From positions 147,476,715 through 147,540,714 of the forward strand of contig NC_068939.1 of NCBI RefSeq assembly GCF_016801865.2: a DNA stretch of 64,000 bases. The letters are read 5' to 3'. The notes beneath the pieces were generated by a model. That model was given only the letters and a program-made list of their open reading frames with translations, was not told the origin of the DNA and searched no databases. This document shows positions 46,180 through 57,821 of the stretch, in pieces (position 1 is the first letter of the stretch; every line of letters begins with the position of its first letter). The DNA comes from Culex pipiens pallens. Its lineage: Eukaryota; Arthropoda; Insecta; Diptera; Culicidae. The position numbers and the translations under genes are program-made.

Positions 46180-46430
46180 CTGATTTTGGAAAATTGAAAA
46201 AAAAAATATAAATTTTGTTCAGATAATTCCTTGAAAAATTTACAACGTACCATTTTTGTATGGAAAGCTGTCAAAATTGTAACGAACCTTGTATGGATGA
46301 ACAAATGACAAAAAATGGCTTCTTTGGTCATAGCCGCACAAAGTTTGAACCAAAACAAAAAATTTAAATTAAATCCATTCCCAGTTTTGGTGGGGGTCGA
46401 TATGGAATTGTCCTGCATTTGAAGAGAATT
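46180..46430. repeat. Family X fragment
   Basis: GTATGGAAAGCTGTCAAAAT and AAAAAATGGCTTCTTTGGTC match the X arm, followed by CCATTCCCAGTTTTGGTGGG, which also has a counterpart at about 42172. Confidence 0.5.
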
Positions 46431-47939
46431 TTTTTAACAACAATCTCTCAGATATTAATATCATGGAAAATTTGCTCAAACACGTAATCAGTTTAAATTT
46501 CCACAACAAACAGCTAATGCATTTAGTCCCGTGTGACCTTTTCCCTAGTTTAGCAATCTGTCAAAGCATTATCCCAACTAACGGGTGTGAAGCTTCCCCC
46601 CACCCGTTCCCGTCAATCGTTCGGGTGGAGGTGTAATTGATCCACTTTTCCCCGACACATCTGTTGAGCGTCATCGGTCACATTCTCCATCATCATCTCC
46701 TCCGCTCCGCTAACCACTTTAGCGCTCCCTGGCAAAACCATTCATCAAACCCCGTTTTTGCTCTGATCCATTTTCCCGGAAAACTACCCAGCCAGTGAGC
46801 CAAAGTTTATTATTTCATTATTCACACTTCGATGCACCCTCCTATCATGCACATACTCACGGCGAAACGCCACAATACGGGTTTTCCGACCCATCCCCCC
46901 CTCCTGCTTGGGAAAACTTCAAGTGTTGTCAGGGGAAGCGAACCGAGCCAAAGTCCACAGCTGATGCCACTTAGTCCGCGCGCGCGCGTGAATGCCACAA
47001 AAGTTGCAAAAGTGGTATTTCCTTCATCTGCTCAACTCTGGAGTCTTGTCCTTAACCCTGGGAAAACTAATGTTTGCTTGGGGAAAATTATTTAAAAAAA
47101 ACAAATTGAATAGCCCAAAAAACCAGAAATCATAAAATTTGAAGTCAGGATCTAACAAATTAAGTAAAAATAATCATAGAGAGAAAACTTAACAAAAATA
47201 AAAAAAAATAAAAAAAATATGAAGAAATAAAAAAACAACAAAGGAAGAATACTCTGCTGTTTAAAAAATCAAATAATGGTACAAATAGAAGCAAATATCG
47301 ACACATTTGAGCACTTGAAGGTTTAACCGCATGGCAGATACATCCCAAACGATGCACCCGCCCCACAGAAAGCTCTCCAGCAGTGCAAGCAACACTTTAT
47401 CATCGATACGTGCCAACATTCGACGTCTGACGGGTGGGTTTGCATTCTAGTGGTGGTTTTTGGTGAGGGGGGTGTTGAGAAATGGATGGATAAAACGCCA
47501 ACACAAGTGGTGAAAATTCTTCAACATTTGGTTTTCCCGAAGGCAGAGAGGGGTGGGGGAAATCTTCCCTCAAAAGAAAACACAACTTTTGCCAGCTTGT
47601 GCTGCGCCAAGTTTGAGGAAAAGTGTGCAACCTGATGCAACTGATGCTTTGTGGCAGGCAGATTGTGTGAGTGTCTGTGTGTGTGCTGGCATTATGGATC
47701 TCTCGGAGGTACGTTTGAAAGCAGACACTGATACCATGAGAACGTGTTCTTTTCTGAACCAAATATCAATATGCTGCGTCGATTCTTTGCTAGTTTGTTC
47801 GGCTAAATATTGCATTCGGCGTACACAATCACGTTCCAGTTTTTTAAAAGAATTGAAATGTGGAAAAATGCATAGTTTCCTAAATCTACACAGTTAAAAT
47901 AAAATCTGTGTAAATTCGCATGAAAAAGAATGCACATGT
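46431..47939. other. Single-copy island, no gene recognised
   Basis: 46500-47080 and 47340-47880 have higher GC. Overlapping ORFs up to 120 codons on both strands are unrecognised. 47887-47937 is a fragment of the ACACAG-ended MITE. Confidence 0.4.
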
Positions 47940-47947
47940 ATCCCTGG

Positions 47948-48329
47948 TAGAGCTGGGACTTTGGATATCCGGATAATTTACATTTTTTCCATATAAAATC
48001 AGATTTCATCTTTTTAATTAAACCAAATCAAAAGAGATGTACCAAAATCGTATCAGAACTGAAAATTATTTGGATAAAATATTTGAGGAACCCAAAATAG
48101 AATTAAGAATAAAAATGTAACGGATCGGATAGTTTTTCGGATAATAGTATTCGACCATAAATCATGTGATACAAAATTAAAGGTCTTTTGAATTACCTGT
48201 AAAATGATTTTTTGTTGTCTTAATATCGCCCCACAGTCGTGAGACAAAGCTGACATGTATGAGTTAGTTTATTTTCTAATAGAATTATCAATGGTACAAA
48301 TTATCCGGATATCCGAAGTCTCAGCTCTA
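47948..48329. mobile_element. hAT-type MITE (8-bp duplication ATCCCTGG)
   Basis: TAGAGCTGGGACTTTGGATA at the left and CGAAGTCTCAGCTCTA at the right are inverted ends; ATCCGGATAA occurs near both. Flanked by a perfect ATCCCTGG at 47940-47947 and 48330-48337. 382 bp, no transposase. Confidence 0.9.
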
Positions 48330-48337
48330 ATCCCTGG

Positions 48338-48987
48338 GTGTACCACGAGTGGTCTCAGAGGGTACCGGAAGACAAACTTCGTAATGGCGGAAATATGAGA
48401 AAAAAACAACAAACCTATTCAAAGCAAAAATTAACACAATAACTTTTTTCAACAATGAATTTAATTCTCTTCGTTTTCGCCAAACTACTTTTTGTTGCAT
48501 TTTTATGTTTGTTTGAAACATGGACTAGGACACACAAGTATTACGAAAGTTTTCGAAAATCTGTATCTTAATAACGAACGAATTGTTGTTGGCTAGGCTA
48601 AATTTCCTTTTAAAAAATTCTTTTGGAAAATTTTGTCAGTACACCCAATTAATTTTCCAAGAAAAATGTGAATGAAAAAAATAAAATTGCAAATGTGAAG
48701 ATATTTGTTGAATTTTAATTAAAGTGCACCGATTATGAGTTTTCCAAACAATTTTTTTCTGTAAATTTTTGCTCCAAATTTGTTAATTGAGCCAACTTTA
48801 ACCACATAAAAAATTTCAAAAGATTAATGAAAATTTCTAAAGTGTCCTTTTGGAAGATTGTAAATCTGAATTTTTGTAAAAAAAAATGAAATTTATGAAA
48901 TATATTTTTTGTTTAGAATAGCCCCCACTTTTCAATTGTTGATGAAAAATATCATGAATCCTATACTCAATGATACAAATAAAACAA
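48338..48987. other. AT-rich sequence, no feature seen
   Basis: No gene or intact element. 48700-48800 carries phrases similar to the X interior. Confidence 0.4.
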
Positions 48988-48989
48988 TA

Positions 48990-49944
48990 CCGTAAACCGG
49001 GGTGACTTTGACAGGCTTGAGATTTTTCTGCAAACTGATGAGAACAAATTAAATACGTACGGAATTGTATGGAATCATACTGAACGTGTTAGAGATGTGT
49101 TCAAAGTACTTCAAGAAGAAGTTTTCATAAAATTTTGAATAGTTTAAACAGTTAGTTAACTTTCAGATGGAATTTCGGCTTGCAGTCGTGGCGTGGCGTG
49201 GCGAAAATCCATCTGAAATTAATAAACACAGTCGAAAAAGCCACATTGAGTTAGTTAGTTTATTTCAGAAAATGTTGATAAAAAGTATTGTTTTATTATT
49301 CTCAAAGTGTCATAATTTTCAAAGTGAAAATAATTTCAAAACGGAAAACGGAATGCACTGTTGGATTCTTCGGACAATTTTCCACTAAGAGAAGGAAAAA
49401 TAAGTTAGTTAATAATTGATATTATGCGTTTTTGAAACACAATTCAAAAAATCTTAACACTTATAGGCATTTTCAGTAGAACAAATTTCATATAAAATGT
49501 GAAAACTTTTGATTTGTGTTCGAACTCAAATTAAATTGCAATATAAATCCATAATTTTATAAACAAAACTAGGTTTACCTATTTTTATTTTTAACTTATA
49601 AACTTAGTTAACTAAATAACAATATTGATTTTCTTTTCTTAAAAATTTTATAAGTAACTTTAGGGATGGTATATTTGTCATTTAAATTAAATTCGAAAAC
49701 CTTAAGGCCGTTTTTTCAAGAAAATGACCATCAAAAAGTCACCCCGGAATTCAAAATAAGAATTTTCAACGAAACTATTGTTGAAACACTGTTGAAAAAA
49801 CTTTTTTTTTTCCAGAAATAGTGCATGGACCTTGTGTGGCCTACTCCAAATACATGTTTTAAAAATATAAATCTTGAAATAAACCCTACCTGTTGGAAAA
49901 TATTAAAGAAAATGAAATTTTATCAATGTCTCCCCGTTTTACGG
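48990..49944. mobile_element. Family Z MITE, copy 2 (TA-flanked)
   Basis: CCGTAAACCGGGGTGACTTT at the left and GTCTCCCCGTTTTACGG at the right, each next to TA. 955 bp. A block at about 49164-49270 absent from copy 1 contains the hairpin CAGATGG...CCATCTG and TGGCGTGGCGTGGCG, and looks like a small later insertion. Confidence 0.75.
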
Positions 49945-50492
49945 TATATTGAAATTTACTCATATTTTGTATTAAATATCTTGAAAAAAAATAGTTTAAG
50001 ACATTGAAAATGTTCAAGTTGTGTCCTGTATTAGAGCAGCGGAAGAATGGATAAAAAAATTATAAATAAAAAAAGCAGAGAATTAAAAACAAAATCATTT
50101 TGAAAAGAATGAACTTTACATGTTTCAAAAATTTAATTGAAAAAAGTTATAACTTGAAAACCTTGGACTTTATCAAAATATCACAAGAATATTTTGATAG
50201 CAGTTTTTAATTTGAAAGCAAAAACGGTTTTAGATATATTTTAAGATTTATTTTTGATAAATTCAAATTTGGGTAAAATGACATTACATATTGATATTTT
50301 TATGAAACATTTAACTCATTCTTTCTAGTGTTCCACTTGACGTTATCAACGAAATACAGTAAATACGGTGAGTCAGTCCAAATGTTGGAATAAAAATTGT
50401 CAACGCAACTTTATTTAGAGCACTTTTGAAAAAAAGGACTCAATCAAAATTTGGAATGCATAAATTCAAACAAAAAACTTCATGTATGAATA
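49945..50492. other. AT-rich sequence, no feature seen
   Basis: No gene, ORF or element ends recognised. Confidence 0.4.
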
Positions 50493-50500
50493 CTAAGGGG

Positions 50501-50889
50501 CCAGGGTTACCAGGTCAAAATTTCAAAAATCTGGCAAAGTATCAATAAAAAATCTTGAAAAATCTGGCAGACGAAAATCTTACAATTCTGAACGGTGAAA
50601 GGGAGGGAGATATAAATTAATTCAAAAATTTGTAGAACTCAGACGGTTTAACTGATTCTATGGCCTCAAAAATGTTGATTTTGCATTTTTTTTCTGTAAT
50701 ACATATTCAATTTTTTTTTTCAATTAAATTCGTTCATTTAAAGTTCATCTAAGTTGTTTAAAATGGGCATAAAGTGAACAATCTGGCAAAATCTGTCAAT
50801 ATCTGTCACAGCGAAGGGTGAATCTTTATTCTGGCAGACACTTGAAAAATCTGGCACTCCCAGATTTATCCGGCAACCTGGCAACCCTT
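50501..50889. mobile_element. hAT-type MITE (8-bp duplication CTAAGGRG)
   Basis: CCAGGGTTACCAGGT faces ACCTGGCAACCCTT. Flanks are CTAAGGGG (50493-50500) and CTAAGGAG (50890-50897), one mismatch. CAGGGTTGCC-type termini are common in hAT elements. 389 bp. Confidence 0.85.
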
Positions 50890-51427
50890 CTAAGGAGTAT
50901 CAGCAACTAAATAAATACGGCAAATTTTGTATTTTTGTATTTTCAAATGCAAAATTTCAAAATCGGAATTAACCCCAATTTCAGCCAATTTGGTGCAACC
51001 CATCTCGAGATATCGTGGCACCTTTGAATCAACTCGGTGTTCAGTGAAAAACGTTCACAAAGTTTGCCAGCTAGCTTTGCGCTGTGAGCTTAAATCGACT
51101 TTTACTCAGTTTAATCATGAAATATCGTCCTGAAACTTTCAGGAGCGACTGAAAACCATCTTTTATGAGGATTAAATAAATTTTGATAACGAATAATACG
51201 TTGCTAAAAATTTCATTTCGGTTTGAAAGCCCTTCCCTTAGCATCGTGGCTCGGATGGCACGCCGACGGTAAGAAGTAAAAAATTACGGGATTGAGTATA
51301 TAATTAAGTCCTTCTCATAGCATCGAAGCTCGGTCGGCAACGATTATGTTTCACTTTCTGGTCAAATCATCTACCAATAATGAATCCGGATCTATTTTAA
51401 ATTGTACGTCACCGAATAATACGTTAA

Positions 51428-52037
51428 CCCTCTACTGCCCAGTTTTTTTTTCGAAAATTTTTATTTTTCCCGTGTTCAGGAGGTCATTTTGAGCAACTTT
51501 TGTTCTACGAAAAACTTTACTTCTCTTGTTTTATGTTTTTCTTGTTTCATTTTTAGTATTTTAATTTGCATTTATCTTGTTTAGATTATGTTTGTTTTTG
51601 GTAGTATTTGGCCTATTCTACCACCATCTATCATTACATTTTGCCTATCTAATTTTCTCATGTTTTTACAGTCCATTTTTACATTTTTTGCTTGTTTTTC
51701 ACATTTTCTGCTATAAAATGGCACCATTATTGAAATTTAAAAAAAATGCATAGAGGCATAGTCTGGGACACTACAAAAATTACTGCATACTTCTTTTTAC
51801 TAAAAATATAGGATGTTTGTAAAAACACAGCCAAAGTTGACCCCTAAAAAAATTACAATTTTAAAAACATTGGCAAAGTCACATAAAACACGTAAATCTT
51901 CCAACCCATAAAGCTTCTTAAATTTTAAGAGTTCTTCTTTCCAATGCTTTTGAAAGATCAAAAATTGGTTAAAAAATGGATTATTGGCGATTTTTTAAAT
52001 CGAAGCCCGTCTAAATGCGGGGTTGGGTTGTAGAGGG
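51428..52037. mobile_element. piggyBac-type MITE, family P2, copy 2 (intact TTAA)
   Basis: CCCTCTACTGCCCAGTTT and GGGTTGGGTTGTAGAGGG ends with TTAA at 51424-51427 and 52038-52041. 610 bp. Matches copy 1 at 39579 over the full length, including TGGCACCA and GAAGCCCGTCTAAA near the right end. Inserted into unit two of the tandem pair above. Confidence 0.9.
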
Positions 52038-52176
52038 TTAATTCAAATTTCATTTCGTTTTGAAAGCCCATTCTAAAGCATCGTTGCTTGGATGGCACGC
52101 CGGCGGTAAGAAGTAAAATATACGCGATAATAAGCCCTTCTCATAGCGTCGTAGCTCCGAAGGCAACGATGATGTT

Positions 52177-52467
52177 TCACTTTCTGGTCATACCATCTAC
52201 CAAGATGAATCCTGACCTTCCCTTTCCTTCCCCTACTAACACAATTCCCCCACTATTCATCATGCTTGAAGGAGATGCTGTGGATTCAACGGTCTCATGC
52301 GGTGTCAACAGGTATAGAGCGACAAACTCTGTGTCTGATGAGTCTACAATTTCTACTATCGGACTAACATTCCTACCTTTGTTGAACTGCATCTCCTTGG
52401 GGGGCGCCGGTATTGACTTAAAGCAGAGATCTTCAGGGGTTATACAGTGAGGATGATTAGCTCCCAC
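52177..52467 (-). pseudogene. 96-codon ORF, possible retroelement or gene fragment
   Basis: Not recognised. It has a protein-like mix (IVEIVDSSDTEFVALYLLTP) and lies in a GC-balanced patch within the insertion at 51197-52560. An equally long ORF runs on the other strand over the same bases, so openness alone proves little. No zinc knuckle, reverse transcriptase or protease motif is visible. It could be the end of a gag-like or captured host reading frame, or chance. Confidence 0.2.
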
Positions 52468-52589
52468 TACTCATCTGTTGGTTCATTGTATAACTTCAGC
52501 TGATCCGTCAATAACGGAGTAGCAGCTCATTGGCAGTCAAACATGCTCATGCTCTGTTATATGAAATTTTGTGATTTTCTACTTGTATG

Positions 52590-53004
52590 CAGGGATGGAA
52601 TAATCGCAAAAAAATCATTTTCGCTTGCGAACTTTATTCACCTGCGAAAGAGAGAGGAGGCAAATCACGCAAAACAAAATCGCTCCCGAACTTCTCCAAG
52701 AAAATCAATTTGCTGATGATTTTTTGTGAATTTCCTTGTCAGCACCACTTCAAAATATTTATTTGACTTTGTTTACACTCATTGCCCATCCACAAAATGT
52801 GGCAGGTCATTTTTCGACGTGTGAAGTAACACTCGCAAGTGTAGTAATGAAAAAGATGTTCCTCCGAATAATCAAGATGATGTTTTTTTTAGATTCCTTT
52901 TACCGATCTTTCGTGCGCGAGAGAGGAGAGCCAAGCTCCCTTCGGATTTTTTCTCTTGATGAACGTCCAATGATTTTCTTTTGATGATGATTATTCCATC
53001 GCTG
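52590..53004. mobile_element. hAT-type MITE (8-bp duplication CTTGTATG)
   Basis: CAGGGATGGAATAATCG faces GATTATTCCATCGCTG. Perfect 8-bp flanks CTTGTATG (52582-52589 and 53005-53012). Inserted in the right terminal repeat of the P1 element. 415 bp; the 82-codon ORF inside is not credible. Confidence 0.92.
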
Positions 53005-53335
53005 CTTGTATGTAACTTGTTTAAAAACACCAACTATGGTTTTTTGGTCATCTGATGAATAATGTTTTATACAAATCAAGAAATGCAGTGAAAATCTTAT
53101 TTGCGAAAACGGTGTGAGTTGTTTGTTTAGTTCATTTCTATAATGTTTGATATTTTATTCTGAAACAAAAGTTACTTTTTAAAGACCGCTAAGAAACTTT
53201 ACCAAAAAATTAGTTTTTAGTAAACCGAGGTGATATGAATAGAATATCAATTTTTTTTTTCAAATATTACTCAAACGCTAAAACTATTCAAAGGTCATGT
53301 ATAAAATAGTGCTTTAAAAAAAAGTTTCGATGATA

Positions 53336-54828
53336 CAGTATGTAAAAAAAGTATTTACACCCCTTGGGCACTATGCACATTTTGTGATGAAACATGTAAA
53401 AAATTTAAAGTTTGACAGGAACCAAGTACTACGTTTTGTTCAGAAACTCATGCCAAACATTTTGCTACAAAAAGCTCATGAAAAGATGTATTCTATAAAA
53501 AGTTATATAACAAATACTATTACGAAAATAAAAAAGGTGCAAAAAAAGTTTGTACACCTTTCGAAAAATTAACATAAATAATGTTATTTGTTGACAAATC
53601 ACCATAAATCCAGTCTCCCAACTCCAAATAGGCATCCTTGACTGATTAAAAAAATAATTTGGATTGAATATAAAGTTTACTAACTACTTAGTATAAAAGT
53701 TTATATAACTCTGGAAATTCTATATGAAACTTATCTAAACTTAATTTTGCAAACTTTTTATTCAACTAAATGTCAATATATTATCATAGAATTGCTAAAT
53801 AAACATTTTGGAGTGGGTATAACACCGTTTTGGGGGTATTTGTATCGATAGAATAGATTTTTCGTTGGATTTTCGTACCAACCCGGAATTACGTCGTCGG
53901 AAAATCCGCCGGCATCTGAACCGGTCCACGTTTCACAAGTCAACCTATGTGGCATCAGAAAGGGCATAAAATTTCCGATCTTTTGATACCCATACATCCA
54001 GGTTTTCTATAAAACCCACGTTTCTAAATACCTAAGCAAAAACGTTGTTATGGTTTCGTTTGAGCAACCTGCCAAAAATGTATGGAATTTCGTAATTTTT
54101 GATCTCGTGAATCAAACTTACTTTTTGCCCAGGTATTTAAAAACGTAGGTTTTATAGAAAACCTGGATGTATGGGTATCAAAAGATCGGAAATTTTATGC
54201 CCTTTTCGATTCCACATAGGTTGACTTGTGAAACGTGGACCGGTTCAGATGCCGGCGGATTTTCCGACGACGTAATTCCGGGTTGGTACGAAAATCCAAC
54301 GAAAAATCTATTCTATCGATACAAATACCCCCAAAACGGTGTTATACCCACTCCAAAATGTTTACTTAGCAATTCTATGATAATATATTGACATTTAGTT
54401 GAATAAAAAGTTTGCAAAATTAAGTTTAGATAAGTTTCATATAGAATTTCCAGAGTTATATAAACTTTTATACTAAGTAGTTAGTAAACTTTATATTCAA
54501 TCCAAATTATTTTTTTAATCAGTCAAGGATGCCTATTTGGAGTTGGGAGACTGGATTTATGGTGATTTGTCAACAAATAACATTATTTATGTTAATTTTT
54601 CGAAAGGTGTACAAACTTTTTTTGCACCTTTTTTATTTTCGTAATAGTATTTGTTATATAACTTTTTATAGAATACATCTTTTCATGAGCTTTTTGTAGC
54701 AAAATGTTTGGCATGAGTTTCTGAACAAAACGTAGTACTTGGTTCCTGTCAAACTTTAAATTTTTTACATGTTTCATCACAAAATGTGCATAGTGCCCAA
54801 GGGGTGTAAATACTTTTTTTACATACTG
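53336..54828. mobile_element. Tc1/mariner-type palindrome, copy 2, complete
   Basis: CAGTATGTAAAAAAAGTATT and AATACTTTTTTTACATACTG, with TA on each side (53334-53335 and 54829-54830). Arms of about 700 bp are nearly identical in inverted order around a short centre at about 54030-54140. Each arm holds a 74-codon and a 62-codon ORF shared with copy 1. 1493 bp, no transposase. Confidence 0.93.
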
Positions 54829-54839
54829 TAACTGTTAAT

Positions 54840-56050
54840 TTGGAAAACTATGGTTACTTTGATAGACACTTTGTTTCGCACAAATTTCTGCTTTGCAGTG
54901 TGCAAATTGCATTGACACAGTTTAATCGACACAGTTTAACTCCTCTACCGAGATGAAAAAAAAACCTTTTTCCTCCTTTTACTTACCGAGTGAAAATTGC
55001 TTTTGTGCTTTCTTTCCACCACCAGGATCACTTGGACTGAATCCCTCCCTCTTCAGTTCAATCTATGAGGCTGGTGGGATCATTTTTCAATTTTCAACAG
55101 CGAATTCGCTGAAAATAAGAGTGAGGATTGGAAGGCTGTTTGGGGTAAAATGGCACTTGTTGGTTCAAAGTAAGGTTTTTTTTACGTAATCGTGAATTCA
55201 TATTGCTCAATCCTATTGATTTAGTATGCAACAGTTGACATTTTACCCAGCAATCCTGCCCAGAACATTTCAAACAGTCAACAGTCTTGTTGAAAAATTG
55301 CCCATCTCTGCGGAATGGGATACCCCGTAGGTCCAAATGGCAATCGAGGGTTAATTCGATTTTCAGAACCTTTCGCTAGTGGTTCTATTTGTGATGGGCT
55401 CGTAGGAGGCTGTCCCAGTGAGGGGGTATATCAATCGGATTAAGTGTTTTATGGGTTAATCGATTTTAAACCGACGATAGAGTGATAAAACCCAGCCTCC
55501 AGGAGTGGGCCAAGTCCTCTCGTGTAGGATCTGCTGGGGGGGAGCCTACGAGGAAACACGAGACAAAGTGAGTTGTAGTCGTGTTGGGATTGCTGGTTTG
55601 AAGAGTAAAAAATTGGGAACTAAAAAAAAGTTGGATTCATTAAATTATTGAATTTTTTAGTTACAAGTTATCTTTAAAAAAATAATTTAATAAACATGTA
55701 TCATAACCTTTTTTTTTTTTTGCTGTGCAATCCAGCCTGACCATGCTCGGTGTGGAATTTTACCTTTGGCTTCTTGATTGGTTTCGACGAGCATCATCGT
55801 GGGCAACCGAGTCGGCAGCAGGCTTGTTGTGTGTTGGTCGTTCCAGGAGAACCGATTATCGATAGGTTTACTCGTCCCCGCTGGCACTCTCTCTCTCTCT
55901 CTTAGTACGAGTGTGAATCTCAGGGTCGAGAAAATTTCCATGAATTTGAGATTAAATAGGCGTTTGCACTGGCAAGTGGCCGTAATTGGATTTGGAGAAA
56001 TGTGTCTACATGACCAAGTTGTTATCGCTTCCTTAAATGTTGTCATTCTT
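54840..56050. other. Single-copy island
   Basis: Higher GC at 55360-55570 and 55730-55960, with a CT microsatellite at about 55889-55902. Overlapping ORFs of up to 119 codons on both strands; none recognised. Confidence 0.4.
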
Positions 56051-56412
56051 TTAAAATTTAAAAAAAAAAACTTTTTTATTACTAAATTGTTTGAGGCCCG
56101 ACCCGATGGTAAGTTAGGTCATTAGAAGGTCATCATACAAATTTAGTTCCATCGTTAATTTTTTGAAAAAATATTAGAAAAACATATTGTTTAACTGATT
56201 CAAAGGACAATTGAGTATAAAGTTCCAGGAAGTGCGACAAAAGATCGAAAGACATAAGGTCGAATGGATCAAAAGTCGAAAGGACAAAAGGTTGTATGTG
56301 GAAAAAGTAAAATAATACTTTGCAATACTTTTGTGAATTTTCTAACGTATTTTGTTTTTAAAATTTGCAGAAAAAGTCAGACATCTAAAATATTATTTTT
56401 AATTTAGTTTCT
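56051..56412. other. AT-rich sequence, no feature seen
   Basis: Contains a short run of GGTCGAATGGATCAAAAGTC-type phrases (AAAGGAC, AAAGTCGAAAGG) near 56240-56290 that may be a degraded simple repeat. Confidence 0.35.
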
Positions 56413-56415
56413 TAC

Positions 56416-56543
56416 CGGACCATCCATAAACCACGTGGACAATTTCTATACAAAACAAATCTTTTTGGTATGGAGCGTGGACAATCGCTAACATCCCCCC
56501 CTTCCCCTTTTCTCAAGTGTCCCCGTGGTTTATGGATGGTCCC
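56416..56543. mobile_element. Harbinger-type MITE (TAC target duplication)
   Basis: CGGACCATCCATAAACCACG faces CGTGGTTTATGGATGGTCCC, flanked by TAC (56413-56415 and 56544-56546). 128 bp. Same general design as the 17152 MITE (CATCCATAAA near the end, C-rich interior). Confidence 0.85.
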
Positions 56544-56546
56544 TAC

Positions 56547-57464
56547 AAATAAATCCGCATTTTTAATTTGTGATTTTTTGCATTTTCCAATAATGAGCAG
56601 TTCTTTCAAATAAATAGCATATCTACCAAACTATTTTTTTTTAAGTTTTTGTGATATTATTCTGAGTAAGACCATTCTTTCAAACATAGTTTTTTTCTAT
56701 TTTTTGAAACATGGGCAATTTTTCAAAGAAAAAAAAGGCCTTCAAAATATTTTTTTTCCTGTTTTATAAATAAACTTTTTTTTACTGTGGTAATATTTTT
56801 GTGAGTTTTTTTTTTTCAATTTTTCAAACATGAGTTGTTTTTAAAAAAAAGTCAGACTTCAAAATATTTTGGAGTTTTTCCATTTAAAAAAAAACTGCTT
56901 TTAATGGTTATCACAAGTTTTTTTTTATTCTTAAAAAATCAACCTATTCTTAACCTTACAAAAAATTGAGAGTTTTTTCATTTTTTTCAAATACGAGAAG
57001 TTCTTTCAAAAATAGTCTCATTTCTAAAATATTTTGCAATTTTACCGATTTTTCAACGGAATCTTTTCGTGACGGCTATAATTTTTTCCAATCTCCCATT
57101 TTTTCAAATGTTGTAATATTTTTGTTAGTATTTCCATTCTTTCAAACATGGGCGGCTACAGTATAAAAAGTATTAGTTAATAGTGATAACTTCTATAATA
57201 TTGTATATTTCTCTATTTTAATCACATTCATTCAATTCTTGTTAATTAGTTTTTGTCAGTTTTTCAATTCATTAAAAATCAGCATTTCTTTTTTTAAATA
57301 AAGTCGTGTTTCTGAACATTGTGTGAGTTTATCTTTTTTTTTAAAAACAAATTAATGTTGATGGTTGGAATATTTTTAAGCCGTCTCCTATTCTTTCATT
57401 TCATAAAAAATGCCTGACTTCTTAAAAAAATATATGTGCTAGTTTTCTACAATATTTTAATCGA
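56547..57464. other. AT-rich tract with loose repeats
   Basis: TTTTTCAAACATG-like phrases recur at irregular intervals (56690, 56815, 57145), suggesting an old diverged tandem repeat. No gene. Confidence 0.4.
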
Positions 57465-57821
57465 TCCTGGACACAAACCAAATTTGGAGACATTTTGTTG
57501 TATCATTGCCGAGATAAAGGTATTTGAAGTTAGCAGTTTCATTAAACGAGTCTTCACCTCAAATTTCAGCCAATTTAGTTCATTCCATCTCGAAATATCG
57601 TGGCACCCGTAAATCAACTCGGTGTTTAGAAAAAAACGCTTAAAAAGTTTGACAGTTCGCTTTGCGAATGGCAAAATGTTTGGATTAAATCGTCTGTAAC
57701 TCAGTTTAATCATGGAATATCTTCATGAAACTTTCAGGAATGATTGAAAATCATCTCTTTAGTGAATTTAATATTTTTTTGTATTTATTTTTTGTGATTT
57801 TCTACATGTATGTAAACCCTA
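57465..57821. mobile_element. piggyBac-type P1 fragment, right half
   Basis: ATTGCCGAGATAAAGG, TTTCAGCCAATTTAG, ATCAACTCGGTGTTTAG and the right end TTTTCTACATGTATGTAAAC match P1. The terminus reads CCCTAAAA, so TTAA is lost. Internally deleted against the complete copy at 30569. Confidence 0.75.

Larger units (their letters stand above)
51197..52560 (-). mobile_element. Unidentified insertion with tandem units and ORF fragment
   Basis: Two tandem copies of a roughly 210-bp unit start GAATAATACGTT (51199 and 51413). Both contain GGCTCGGATGGCACGCCG-like sequence (TGGATGGCACGCCGGCGG in copy two), CCTTCTCATAG and GATGTTTCACTTTCTGGTCA. Copy two is interrupted by the P2 MITE. Beyond it a balanced-composition stretch holds a minus-strand ORF. 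On the minus strand the order is ORF then tandem units, as in a retroelement 3' region, but no tail or duplication could be established. Confidence 0.5.
50905..53022. mobile_element. piggyBac-type P1 copy split by several insertions
   Basis: P1 sequence from 50935 (AAATTTCAAAATCGG, AATTTCAGCCAATTTGG, ATCAACTCGGTGTTC) to about 51196, then again at 52560-52589 (GAAATTTTGTGATTTTCTAC) and 53005-53022 (CTTGTATGTAACTTGTTTAA). The left half of the element is missing. The gaps are filled by the blocks at 51197-52560 and 52590-53004. Confidence 0.75.

Noticed and set aside
23438..54780. A recurring 62-codon ORF rich in K and N in the Tc1-type palindrome arms
   Set aside because: Lysine- and asparagine-rich translation of an AT-rich transposon arm. 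Open only because of composition and copy identity.
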